This document shows, piece by piece, positions 34,709 through 43,374 of a DNA stretch of 64,000 nt; the first letter of the stretch is position 1; each line of letters opens with the position of its first letter. The translations under genes and the position numbers were made by a program. The stretch lies in the NCBI RefSeq assembly GCF_016820575.1, contig NZ_JAEMQH010000001.1, positions 1,116,001 through 1,180,000 of the forward strand, read 5' to 3'. This stretch comes from Marinobacter sediminum (lineage in GTDB: Bacteria > Pseudomonadota > Gammaproteobacteria > Pseudomonadales > Oleiphilaceae). The notes under the pieces were generated by a model, which was given only the letters and a program-made list of their open reading frames with translations, ran no database searches and had not been told where the DNA came from.

Positions 34709-35941
34709 ATGAGCGAGCAAAAGTACAATCCGGACAAGGGGTATGTAGCACTCCTCGGTTGGAGTCTGAGTGCCGTTGAGGCCGCGGACAAGTTTGACCG
34801 GCGCTATGTGGTCGTCGCCCCCGACTGGGCGGAGGCTTATTGTAAAGAGCACGATATTCCCTACGTGCCCTGGAACTTCGAACGTCTGAATGATCGCTCG
34901 GTCGAAATCGCCCAGACCCTGCAAGAGATGGGCGTTGACGTGGCCATCCCGCTGTTTGAAGAAACGGTTGAATGGGCAGGTGCCATCAACTCCGTGCTCA
35001 TGGACAAGCCGCGTCTGTTTGGCCAGGCCATGCTCCTGCGTGACAAGGCCCTGATGAAGCGTCGGGCCCAGCTCGGTGGCATCCGTGTCGGTATCTTTGA
35101 GGAGGCCCACGACAAGGGCGACGTCATCCGCTTCCTGAAGCGGGTCAACCAGACCCTGCTCAAGCTGGACGGTGACCCCAACGACCCGATTCACCTCAAA
35201 GCCTTTGATAAGGCGGGTTGCCTCGGCCACCGAGTCATTCGCACGCCGGATGAAGTCGACACCATTCCGGATGAAGAATTTCCGGTGTTGATGGAATCGC
35301 ACCTCGACGGCTGGGAATTTGCGGTTGAAGCCTGGATTCACAACGGCAAGATCGCGTTCCTGAACATCTCCGAGTACGTCACCCTGGGTTACTCCGTGTT
35401 TGTGCCGGCGACACCGGATCTTGAGAAGTATCGTGACCAGATTCGGGGCGAAATCGAGAAACTGATCAAAACCTTCGACATCGATTTCGGCTTTATTCAC
35501 CCGGAATACTTCGTCACCAGTGACAGCACCATGTACTTTGGCGAAGTCGCTTACCGGCCGCCGGGTTTCAAAGTATTCGAATTGCTGGAGCGGGCGTATG
35601 GCTTCAACGCCTACCAGGGCCTGATCCTATCCTTCGATCCGAAGACCACGGCCGAAGAAATTAAGGCGTTTTTCCCGAAAGAAGTGGTCGATGCCAAGGG
35701 CTACGCCGGTTGCTTTGGTGTGTATCCGCGTCGCCGTGTGGTCAGCAAGCTGGAAATTCCCGAGGAGACCGAAAACCACGAGTATTTCGAGTCTCACGAG
35801 CTGACAGCGCCGCTGGAAGAAACCGTCACCAAGCGGACGGCGTTCGGTACTCACTGGGGGCTGGTGTACTTCTTCGGTGACGACCCATATACCATGCGGG
35901 ATCTGCTGAAACATCAGGAAGAGCTCGATTTCTATGTATAA
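34709..35941 (+). CDS. ATP-grasp domain protein (carboxylate-amine ligase-like)
   Basis: A 410-residue soluble protein with an ATP-grasp pattern. It has an N-terminal Rossmann-like part (GYVALLGWSLSAVEAADKF), then LRDKALMKRRAQLGG, a strand pair PIHLKAFDKAG for nucleotide binding, EFPVLMESHLDGWEFAVEAW, and the metal-site strand HPEYFVTSDSTMYFGEVAYRPPG. Such enzymes join a carboxylate to an amine or thiol through an acyl phosphate. I do not recognise a specific subfamily or substrate. It is the first of three genes on this strand, after the mqo terminator, with AAAGGAGAG before ATG 34709; the next gene begins 54 bp later. Confidence 0.8.
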   Translation: MSEQKYNPDKGYVALLGWSLSAVEAADKFDRRYVVVAPDWAEAYCKEHDIPYVPWNFERLNDRSVEIAQTLQEMGVDVAIPLFEETVEWAGAINSVLMDKPRLFGQAMLLRDKALMKRRAQLGGIRVGIFEEAHDKGDVIRFLKRVNQTLLKLDGDPNDPIHLKAFDKAGCLGHRVIRTPDEVDTIPDEEFPVLMESHLDGWEFAVEAWIHNGKIAFLNISEYVTLGYSVFVPATPDLEKYRDQIRGEIEKLIKTFDIDFGFIHPEYFVTSDSTMYFGEVAYRPPGFKVFELLERAYGFNAYQGLILSFDPKTTAEEIKAFFPKEVVDAKGYAGCFGVYPRRRVVSKLEIPEETENHEYFESHELTAPLEETVTKRTAFGTHWGLVYFFGDDPYTMRDLLKHQEELDFYV

Positions 35942-35995
35942 TCCGGAGAAGCATTAACAACAAATGGGTTTGGTGCAGGCCCTGAGGAACGTCGT

Positions 35996-38020
35996 TTGAA
36001 CGATCACCAACCGGGCAGCGCAGTACCGGCGGTCAACTTTGACAAGCTGGTGCAAAAACTGGATGACGCCATCCAGGTACTGGAGGAAAGCCGGTCTTTT
36101 GCCAAGGCCGGCAAGCTTCCGCGCGTGTTTGATATTGCCCGTCGCGTCCTGATGCAGCCGGAGGGTTGCCGGGTCATCGAAGAACGGGCGGAACGTCTGG
36201 AATTGGCAGGCGTGTATCTGGGCACTGACTGGGCTGAACCCGGCATCCTTCTCCCAACTCTCACCACGCACTCGCTGCAGAGCCAGAACGCCGACACGGT
36301 GGTTATCGAGGCTTTCAGCGAACTGCGTTTGCTGGCGGTTGCCAGGGGCTTTTACCTGCATCCGTCGGTGTCCGCCGAACAGGCTCATCATTACCTCACT
36401 CAGGTGTTGGCCATTAATCTGGGCCTGCTATTTGGCATGGTGGGCGAGGCGGAGCGAGAGCAGGGTAAGCTGTCGCAAATCAGTCAGTCAGTGGTGCAGT
36501 ACGTTGCCCATCACATTGGCTACGAACACGTCATCGATAGTCTGATTGAGGAAATCTGGCGCATTCTTCAGCAGCGTCCGATCCAGGTTTCCGATGTCCG
36601 AAAAATGATTACCCAGATCGCCATCTGTCGCGCCGATCCCCACGCTGATTTGGGCGGGGCCGGCCGGGGTGCCGATCGACTGATTTCCAGTCTCTATGGA
36701 CCAACGCGCGCCTGCAGCGAGGATCCTGGGACCGTCGTTTATGAGCAGCGCCTGGAATCCATGGATGCCCAGGCCTTGCAGAATGAGGCCACGGGTTTTG
36801 CCCGCGCCATGCACGACACCGGTCTGGTGTCGCCCTACCACGCCAGCTTTGTTCGCTTCATCCTGGACGATCAGGACGCCCTCCTGACCGAAGCCCTGGG
36901 CTTGTCGAGCACCGGGCGTGACTGCCTGCTGTGTTACCGGGAGCTGGTTTGCACGCTGATCCGGGAAGGCGTGTACCCGGAAACGGCCCAAGGCCTGTAC
37001 GGCCTGGCCTTGATGCTGGAACGGGGCATTCTCTACCAGCCCCCGGTCGCGCCGGCATTGTGGCGTCAGGCCAGGCTATCGCTGTGCCCGGACGCCCGCG
37101 AACGGCTGCAACTGGCCTACGGCTATCACCCGCAGCCGGGCGCCTGGCTGGTGCAGGGCGTATTGAACATGCTGGGCCAGCCTTTGGGTGTGGGGCAGGG
37201 CAACAACCCGACCTGCCAGTCGGCACGGGCGCTGTCCATGTGGGCCTACAACGATCCTGACTACCTGCTGCAGATGGTGGCCTGGGCCGCGCGGGATAAT
37301 GAAATCATCATGCACTTCGAGGGCAAACCGGTGTCCTCGGCGCACAGCCGTGGTGGTGTTGCATCCGAGGTAACGCTGGATCTTGATCCGGTGTCGCTGG
37401 TGGTGGTGCCGCACCTGGACCGGATCTATGCCGAAATGGGGCGCATGGTGGGCGACCGGGAAGGCGATCCGCACCGCTGGGTGAACCCGGAATTCCACGG
37501 CTGGTCTGCCGGCCGGGGCTTCGCCATCAATGTGGACGTGGCGACCGGCAAGCTCGATGACCTTGAGGGCTTCATCCGGCATTTCTACGCCAGCTACCAC
37601 CCTTACTACAACGGGAATCAGCCGCTGATTCATCCCCAGCCTGCCGGTGTGGCCGTAACCGATAGTGCTGCACGTTTTATTGGCTGGCACGCCATCACCA
37701 TTCTGCGGGTGGCGCTGGATCCGGAAGGCCTGATGCGGGTCTATTTCTTTAATCCCAATAACGACAGTGGTCAGAACTGGGGTGACGAAGTGCGCGTTTG
37801 TACCGCCGGTCACGGTGAACGGTTTGGTGAGTCATCGCTGCCGTTTGAGCAGTTCACCTCCCGGCTGTATATCTTCCATTACGATCCGCTGGAGCGGGGC
37901 GAACCTGCGGATGTTGGCGACGAGGAACTGCAACGGGTGGTTGCGGGGGTTCATCGCAGCTGGGGCGAAGATCGGTTACCGGCCGAGACCTTGCAGGCGG
38001 AGCCGCCGCTGGCCCGGTAA
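35996..38020 (+). CDS. uncharacterised 674-residue protein with a papain-like Gln/Cys/His/Asn pattern
   Basis: No family recognised. The start is TTG 35996 with GAGGAA upstream. Residues 1-370 are helical, without signal peptide or membrane span. The C-terminal 280 residues contain QGNNPTCQSARALSMWA (Q401, C407), GWHAITILRV (H565) and FFNPNNDSGQNWG (N586). Gln six residues before Cys matches the Q19/C25 spacing of papain, and the later His and Asn followed by NWG resemble the H159 and N175 (NSWG) parts. This suggests a cytoplasmic cysteine peptidase, amidase or transglutaminase-like fold; it is inference from motif spacing. The protein lies between an ATP-grasp ligase and an acetolactate synthase-like enzyme. 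Confidence 0.6.
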   Translation: MNDHQPGSAVPAVNFDKLVQKLDDAIQVLEESRSFAKAGKLPRVFDIARRVLMQPEGCRVIEERAERLELAGVYLGTDWAEPGILLPTLTTHSLQSQNADTVVIEAFSELRLLAVARGFYLHPSVSAEQAHHYLTQVLAINLGLLFGMVGEAEREQGKLSQISQSVVQYVAHHIGYEHVIDSLIEEIWRILQQRPIQVSDVRKMITQIAICRADPHADLGGAGRGADRLISSLYGPTRACSEDPGTVVYEQRLESMDAQALQNEATGFARAMHDTGLVSPYHASFVRFILDDQDALLTEALGLSSTGRDCLLCYRELVCTLIREGVYPETAQGLYGLALMLERGILYQPPVAPALWRQARLSLCPDARERLQLAYGYHPQPGAWLVQGVLNMLGQPLGVGQGNNPTCQSARALSMWAYNDPDYLLQMVAWAARDNEIIMHFEGKPVSSAHSRGGVASEVTLDLDPVSLVVVPHLDRIYAEMGRMVGDREGDPHRWVNPEFHGWSAGRGFAINVDVATGKLDDLEGFIRHFYASYHPYYNGNQPLIHPQPAGVAVTDSAARFIGWHAITILRVALDPEGLMRVYFFNPNNDSGQNWGDEVRVCTAGHGERFGESSLPFEQFTSRLYIFHYDPLERGEPADVGDEELQRVVAGVHRSWGEDRLPAETLQAEPPLAR

Positions 38021-38109
38021 TTTGTGCGCCTCCTGTGCACTTCTCAGGCATCCCCCACGTAGGTCATAGATCAGGACGGTGACACCGGCAACAAACAAAG
38101 GGGACAATA

Positions 38110-39783
38110 ATGACAACCGAGCTAACCAGGGAGGCGCGTAACGGGGCTGAGCTGTTCATCCGCGCACTGGAGAACGAAGGCGTCCGCTACCTTTTCGGGG
38201 TTCCCGGGGAAGAGAACCTTGCCCTGCTGGAAGCATTGCGGGAATCCAATATTCAGTTGGTGCTGAACCGCCACGAACAGGCCGCCGGCTTCATGGCCGC
38301 CACCTATGGGCGGCTGACCGGTCGGGTTGGCGTGTGCCTCTCCACCCTCGGCCCGGGTGCCACTAATTTGGTAACTGCCGCCGCTTACGCACAGCTCGGG
38401 GGTATGCCCATGATGATGATCTCGGGCCAGAAACCGATCAAATCGTCAAAGCAGGGCCTGTTCCAGATCCTCGATGTGGTGGATCTGATGCGCCCGCTGA
38501 CCAAGTACACCCGCCAGATCAGCAACGCCAACACCATTCCTGCCAAGGTGCGTGAGGCCTTCCGGCTGGCGTTGGAAGAGCGGCCCGGCGCGGTGCATCT
38601 GGAATTACCCGAAGACATCGCCGCCGAGCATCCGGACTCAGACACCCACATCTTCGAGCCCAGCGATGCGAGGCGCCCCTCGGCCAGTATCAAAAGTCTG
38701 GAGATGGCGTGCGACATGCTGCGCCAGGCCAAGCACCCGCTGATCATGATCGGTGCCGGGGCGAACCGGAAACGGGTGTCGCAGGCGCTGATTCACCTGG
38801 TCAACGTGACCAACATTCCGTTCTTCACTACCCAGATGGGCAAGGGCGTGGTGGATGAGCGGCATCCCCGGTATCTGGGAAATGCCGCGCTCTCCTCGGG
38901 CGATTTCGTGCACTGCGCCATCGACCATGCTGACCTGGTGATCAACGTGGGCCACGATGTGGTCGAGAAGCCGCCGTTCTTCATGAAGCCCGGCGGCAAG
39001 CAGGTCATCCACGTGAACTTCAGCGGTGCCGATGTAGACCCGGTGTACTTCCCCCAGCACGAGGTGGTGGGCGACATAGCCAACAGCGTGGAGTACATGG
39101 CCGAGCACTGCGGCCACTGCGGCAGCCACGACTTCACCTGGTTCATGGAAGTGAAAGCTGCAGTGGACAAACATCTGAAGGATCGCGCCGACGATCCTCG
39201 GTTCCCGATCATTCCCCAGCGCATCGTCAGCGACGTGCGAGCTGTCATGCCGGACGACGGCATCATTGCCCTCGATAACGGCATGTACAAGCTGTGGTTT
39301 GCGCGCAATTATCCGGCTTACGACAACAACACGGTGCTGCTCGATAACGCCCTGGCCTCGATGGGCGCCGGCCTGCCCAGCGCCATGATGGCTGCCATGC
39401 TGTACCCCCACCAGAAGGTGATGGCTATTTGTGGCGACGGGGGCTTCATGATGAACAGCCAGGAGGTGGAGACAGCGGTTCGCCTGAACCTCAACCTGGT
39501 GGTGCTGATCATCAACGACAGTGCCTACGGCATGATTAAGTGGAAGCAGGCCCAGGAAGGCTTCCAGGACTTCGGTCTGGACTACCACAACCCGGATTTC
39601 GTCAAATACGCCGATGCCTACGGCGCCACCGGTCATCGGATAACCCGCACTGAGGATTTACGGCCGGTGCTGGAAAACGCTCTGGCGGCGGGCGGTGTGC
39701 ACCTGGTGGACGTGCCGGTGGATTACAGCGAGAACCGACGGGTGTTTGATGAGGAACTTGCCGACCTGACCTGCCGGCTCTAG
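38110..39783 (+). CDS. ThDP-dependent acetolactate synthase-like enzyme (catabolic type)
   Basis: The 557-residue protein has the three ThDP-enzyme domains. It carries FGVPGEENLALLEAL, the catalytic Glu in LNRHEQAAGFMAATYGRLTG, the GPGATNLV segment, and the diphosphate motif GDGGFMMNSQEVETAVRLNL ending in NDSAYGMIKWKQ. The lack of a regulatory small subunit gene nearby and the overall pattern suit the catabolic AlsS type rather than the IlvB or IlvI biosynthetic enzymes. Condensing two pyruvates to acetolactate is the default guess; other 2-oxo-acid reactions are possible. It is the third gene of the ATP-grasp cassette, with GGGGA before ATG 38110. Confidence 0.82.
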   Translation: MTTELTREARNGAELFIRALENEGVRYLFGVPGEENLALLEALRESNIQLVLNRHEQAAGFMAATYGRLTGRVGVCLSTLGPGATNLVTAAAYAQLGGMPMMMISGQKPIKSSKQGLFQILDVVDLMRPLTKYTRQISNANTIPAKVREAFRLALEERPGAVHLELPEDIAAEHPDSDTHIFEPSDARRPSASIKSLEMACDMLRQAKHPLIMIGAGANRKRVSQALIHLVNVTNIPFFTTQMGKGVVDERHPRYLGNAALSSGDFVHCAIDHADLVINVGHDVVEKPPFFMKPGGKQVIHVNFSGADVDPVYFPQHEVVGDIANSVEYMAEHCGHCGSHDFTWFMEVKAAVDKHLKDRADDPRFPIIPQRIVSDVRAVMPDDGIIALDNGMYKLWFARNYPAYDNNTVLLDNALASMGAGLPSAMMAAMLYPHQKVMAICGDGGFMMNSQEVETAVRLNLNLVVLIINDSAYGMIKWKQAQEGFQDFGLDYHNPDFVKYADAYGATGHRITRTEDLRPVLENALAAGGVHLVDVPVDYSENRRVFDEELADLTCRL

Positions 39784-39840
39784 CCGTTGTATGATGGCCT
39801 CCTGACACAGCCAGCTATTGAGTCATTAGGAGGCCACTGA

Positions 39841-40722
39841 ATGAGCCAGTCCCTGTTCCGATGTCTGTTCGCCGCCGCAGCCCTGCTGGTGTTGGCCGGT
39901 TGTAGCAAACCGGAAACACCCCAGCAAGTGGCGGAAGCCTTCTGGCAGGCCGTCGCTGAAAACGACGCCGATGCCGTCGCCGAATTCTCTACCCTCAGCT
40001 CTCCCGACGACTTCGATGGTTTCCGCAAAGACTGGACCGGCATTGAGCCGTCTTACGGCCGGGTGGTGATTGATGAACGGGAAGCTACCGTGGTCACTCG
40101 GCTGCCGCCGGAATACGGTAAGGAAGGTGAGCACCAGGAGCTGATCACCTTTCTGATCAAAGAGGCCGAGACCTGGCAGGTGGATTATGACCGCACTGGG
40201 GATGCGCTCCTGCGGCCATCAATGTTCGGCAATCTCATGGGCGAGCTGAAAAAGCTGGGCGAAAAGCTGTCGAGCAGCTTCGCCTCGTCATCAGACGACA
40301 TTGAAGCCAGCATGAACGAGTTTGCCCGCAACTTTGAGGCTTACTCGGCGGAAGTAGAGCGCAAGACCCGGGATGCCGTTGAGGACTTTGGTGCACTGAT
40401 GCAGCAGGCCATCGAGAAACTGCAGGAGTCGATCAACGAAGCGTTGGAGCAGGGTGAGCAGGCAACGCCTGAAGACCGAGTGATTCTGGAGCAGGCATCC
40501 CGAAGCCTGAGTAAAGAGGTTAAGTCACTGGAAGAACCCACCATGGAAACCCTGGCGCAGGCCAGCCGCACCTTGGCCGAGACTGGCGAGCGATTCACTG
40601 AACTGAGTGCGCAAACTTACAATCGTTATAGGGATGACTGGGAAGCTCAGCTGGAAGAGATTCGCGCTGAAACCAACGCGTTCTTTGCCGACCTGCGCGA
40701 GAGCCTGACCGCCGAAGGCTGA
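39841..40722 (+). CDS. lipoprotein with DUF4878-like N-terminal domain and helical C-terminus
   Basis: The 293-residue product has a lipoprotein signal (MSQSLFRCLFAAAALLVLAGC) with the lipobox Cys at position 21. The following domain (about 25-115) resembles DUF4878/NTF2-like lipoproteins (PQQVAEAFWQAVAENDADAV). Residues 120-290 are long charged helices, likely coiled coil. The lipid anchor without Asp at +2 predicts an outer-membrane location. The function is unknown. Its stop codon directly abuts the cheV stop on the other strand. Confidence 0.8.
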   Translation: MSQSLFRCLFAAAALLVLAGCSKPETPQQVAEAFWQAVAENDADAVAEFSTLSSPDDFDGFRKDWTGIEPSYGRVVIDEREATVVTRLPPEYGKEGEHQELITFLIKEAETWQVDYDRTGDALLRPSMFGNLMGELKKLGEKLSSSFASSSDDIEASMNEFARNFEAYSAEVERKTRDAVEDFGALMQQAIEKLQESINEALEQGEQATPEDRVILEQASRSLSKEVKSLEEPTMETLAQASRTLAETGERFTELSAQTYNRYRDDWEAQLEEIRAETNAFFADLRESLTAEG

Positions 40723-41610
40723 TTACCGGGCCTGCTCGGCACCCCGCAACATCGCCTGCAGCAGTTCTTTGGCGTCGAACTTGGTGAGCGCCTCATTGGC
40801 GCCCACCTGGTTGGCGTAGCTCAGGCTCATCTCACTGTTCAGTGAGGTGTGGAGAATCACATAGGGCTGTTTCAGTGCCGAGTTGTCGCGAACATTGAAC
40901 GTCAGTTCGTAGCCATCAAGCCCGGGCATTTCAATATCGCTGACCAGAATGTCGATGGGCTTTTGCAGTTCATTGTTGGTCAGCAGAATTTGCAAGGCTT
41001 CATCGCCGTTGGACGTCACCTGATAGGAAATGTCCTTGCTGTCCAGGGCATCTGACAGCTGCTTGCGAGCCACCTGGGAGTCGTCCACGAGCAGGATGTT
41101 GAGCGCCTTCAGGGTTTCACTCTGAACATCGGTGAGGGCCACATCCGCAGTAAGCAGGGATTCCGGATACACCTTCGCCAGCAACAGCTCTACATCCAGC
41201 AACTGGATGATGTCCCCTTCCCGGTCCAACAGGCCGGTGATAAAGGCCCGGTCGCCGAGCGCCTTGGGTGGCGGCATCACCTGCTTCCAGTCGGCCTCGA
41301 TGATCTGATTCACACCGCGCACCAGAAACCCGATTTCCTGGCGCTGGATGTCGGTAATAATGATGGATGCCTTGGCCTGTTCGTCTGGGGTCAGTGGGGA
41401 GTGTCCCACAGCAGCGGCCATGTCGATGACTGGCACCGCAGAACCACGAAACATCGCGGTGCCAATAACGGCGTGGTGACTGTGAGGAAGCTTGCTCAAG
41501 CGCATGAACGGCAGGATTTCCCGAATCTTCAGGGTACCAATCCCGAACAACCGGGCACCGGACAATTGAAACAGCAGTAGTTTCTGGGCCTGTTTCGTTT
41601 TACTGAGCAT
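40723..41610 (-). CDS. cheV: chemotaxis coupling protein CheV
   Basis: A fusion of a CheW-like domain (about residues 8-150) with a C-terminal receiver domain (about 165-290). The receiver has ILLVDDSQVARKQL, the phosphoacceptor Asp in LVSDIEMPGLDGYELT, the switch Thr in VILHTSLN and the Lys in ALTKFD. CheV couples receptors to CheA and tunes array signalling by phosphorylation. The longer frame to 41877 has no similarity; ATG 41610 has GAGGA nine bases upstream and gives 295 residues. It is divergent from the large chemosensory operon that starts at 42036. Confidence 0.92.
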   Translation of the reverse strand: MLSKTKQAQKLLLFQLSGARLFGIGTLKIREILPFMRLSKLPHSHHAVIGTAMFRGSAVPVIDMAAAVGHSPLTPDEQAKASIIITDIQRQEIGFLVRGVNQIIEADWKQVMPPPKALGDRAFITGLLDREGDIIQLLDVELLLAKVYPESLLTADVALTDVQSETLKALNILLVDDSQVARKQLSDALDSKDISYQVTSNGDEALQILLTNNELQKPIDILVSDIEMPGLDGYELTFNVRDNSALKQPYVILHTSLNSEMSLSYANQVGANEALTKFDAKELLQAMLRGAEQAR

Positions 41611-42035
41611 GCAACTGAATCCTCGAAGCGACGAAAGCCTGCAAGTACAGGCGTTCTCTGGTGTATGTGCTGCGTGTAGCTTGGCCGAGAGCGGCACGCC
41701 TGCGAGCTTTAGATGACGTCGTATGATATCAGCAGATTGGGGAATCCGGGCCAACTGCTTTGTAGCAAATAGTGACCGGTCCGTGATGTTCTCTCCCCAG
41801 CTCATCGTCCCGGCGCGTTCAACGCTCACGAGGGTTATCGGCAGCTTCGGTAAACCCATTAGCCCAACGAATATCACCCTTCGCGTATCACCGGTAATTT
41901 GACTCTGATCAATGAAAAGCCAAGTGCGTGGAAAAAATCAGCAGTTACCTCCAGCCTGTCTATACTCAAGTCAGTATCCGAGTTATTGGGAAATCGCATA
42001 GAAAGCAGTCGATTGGTTCGATTTGGGGAAAGACC
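41611..42035. other. 425-bp divergent region between cheV and the chemosensory operon
   Basis: No convincing gene is present. The reverse-strand reading frame continues upstream of cheV to 41877 but lacks similarity. The region should hold the promoters for cheV and for the BLUF-led operon; a TATACT near 41963 is a possible -10 element. A small hairpin with GCCTG and CAGGC arms lies near 41637-41652. I see no clear sigma-28 or sigma-54 consensus. Confidence 0.45.
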
Positions 42036-42476
42036 ATGGCGCTTCACCGGTTAATCTATGCCAGCTATGTGGCCCCGGGGTTAAATGCCGCGGAGATAGA
42101 CGAAATCATGGCCGCCTCGGCGCGCAACAACAAGAAGCGCTTCGTCACCGGCGCGCTCGCCTTCGATCGAAAATATTTTCTCCAGTGCCTTGAAGGTGAG
42201 CACCAGGCCATCAATGACCTGTACAACGTCGTAATCCGCGACGAACGGCACCATTCCGTGGTGTTGCTGGATTTTCGTATGGTGGAGCGTCGTGCTTTCA
42301 ACAGTTGGATGATGCCCTATGCGGGCAGTACCGAGGCCAACTCACGCATCTTTTTCCGTTATTCCGGCACGGACCAGTTCGAACCGCTGACCATGTCCGG
42401 CGGTTGTGCATTCGGCCTGTTGCAGGAGTTAGAACAGGCCAACGCCCACCCGAATTCCTCGGACGGTGGCGCATGA
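42036..42476 (+). CDS. BLUF-domain blue-light photoreceptor
   Basis: A 146-residue protein made up mainly of a BLUF domain that binds FAD. The key residues are present with AppA spacing: Y8 (LIYASYVAP), N32 (SARNNKKRFVTGAL) and Q50 (YFLQCLEGE), corresponding to AppA Y21, N45 and Q63. A Trp-Met pair follows in NSWMMPYAG. There is no attached output domain. The start is ATG 42036 with GGGGAAAG upstream. Its stop overlaps the ATG of the STAS gene by 4 bp, so it belongs to the chemosensory operon and is probably a light-responsive input. Confidence 0.9.
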   Translation: MALHRLIYASYVAPGLNAAEIDEIMAASARNNKKRFVTGALAFDRKYFLQCLEGEHQAINDLYNVVIRDERHHSVVLLDFRMVERRAFNSWMMPYAGSTEANSRIFFRYSGTDQFEPLTMSGGCAFGLLQELEQANAHPNSSDGGA

Positions 42477-42769
42477 CGGAGTCTTCTGTTGATGAGGTCG
42501 CCAGCGTCAATCTTGGTGACTCGCTGACCGCGTATGAATTGACCCGGCTGCACGAGATTCTGGATCCCCTGTTGGCAGACCAGCAAACCGTCCAGTTGGA
42601 TTTATCGGGCGTCAATGACGTTGACGCTGCGGGCGTTCAGTTACTGCTGGCCTGGATTCGCAGCGCCCGAGCGCAGGGGAAAACAGTGCAGGTCAAGCAG
42701 CTTTCGGACCCGCTTGTGGACGCGTGCCGCCTGCTCGGTCTGCTCAATCTCATCTTGAATGAGGACTGA
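42473..42769 (+). CDS. STAS-domain protein
   Basis: A 98-residue single-domain STAS protein. The core LDLSGVNDVDAAGVQLLLAW matches the anti-sigma antagonist/MlaB fold, but the residue at the usual phospho-Ser position is Ala (DAAGVQ), so classical phosphorylation may be lost. Small STAS proteins often precede cheW in extended chemosensory operons. It overlaps the BLUF gene by 4 bp and cheW by 1 bp, so the three are translationally coupled. Confidence 0.85.
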   Translation: MTESSVDEVASVNLGDSLTAYELTRLHEILDPLLADQQTVQLDLSGVNDVDAAGVQLLLAWIRSARAQGKTVQVKQLSDPLVDACRLLGLLNLILNED

Positions 42770-43371
42770 TGGTGATGAACCGGGAATCCGAAGGTGTCCC
42801 CGAACAGGCCGTGTTTCCGGAAGAAGGCGAAAAACTGCAGGTGCTGTTATTTCGCCTTGATCAGGAAATTTACGCCCTGGAAATCAGTTGTATCCATGAG
42901 GTCTTGGAGTACAGCAAGGTAACCAAAGTGCCGCGTACCCCTGATTTCATGTTGGGTGTGATTAACCTGCGCGGCCGCGTTGTGCCGGTAGTAGACCTGC
43001 GTCGTCAGTTTGAGATGACGATCAGCGAGGTCACGGTAGACACCTGCAACATCATCATTGACGTGTCGCTGGATGGAGAGGACATCTCGGTTGGTATCCT
43101 CGCTGACGACGTTCGCGAAGTCGTGGAAATCGATAAAAACCACTTGCGGCCACCCCCCAGTTTTGGCTCGACCATGGACATCGGATTCATCAAGGGCATT
43201 TCCCAGGTGAATGACGATTTCGTGATCGTGCTCGACATCGCCGAGATCTTCTCCTCGGCTCACCATTTCGATATCGCCAATCAGCTCAGCGGGCTCAAGC
43301 AGAGCCTGGCGTCTGACGAGAGCTTGAAGGCCGGCGAACCGGAAATCGACCTACCTGACAACCAGGAGTGA
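42769..43371 (+). CDS. cheW: chemotaxis coupling protein CheW
   Basis: Adapter between MCPs and CheA. The 200-residue protein has a CheW domain (about residues 22-165) with LFRLDQEIYALEISCIHEVLE, FMLGVINLRGRVVPVVDLRRQF and FIKGISQVNDDFVIVLDI. The N-terminal 20 and C-terminal 35 residues are acidic extensions. The start overlaps the STAS stop (TGATG); ATG 42775 is an alternative two codons in. The next gene, an MCP, begins 3 bp after its stop. Confidence 0.93.
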   Translation: MVMNRESEGVPEQAVFPEEGEKLQVLLFRLDQEIYALEISCIHEVLEYSKVTKVPRTPDFMLGVINLRGRVVPVVDLRRQFEMTISEVTVDTCNIIIDVSLDGEDISVGILADDVREVVEIDKNHLRPPPSFGSTMDIGFIKGISQVNDDFVIVLDIAEIFSSAHHFDIANQLSGLKQSLASDESLKAGEPEIDLPDNQE

Positions 43372-43374
43372 GGG

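Noticed and set aside
38638..39636. 332-codon reverse-strand ORF inside the acetolactate synthase-like gene
   Set aside because: It shows the His- and Val-rich composition of an antisense shadow frame and no ribosome binding site.
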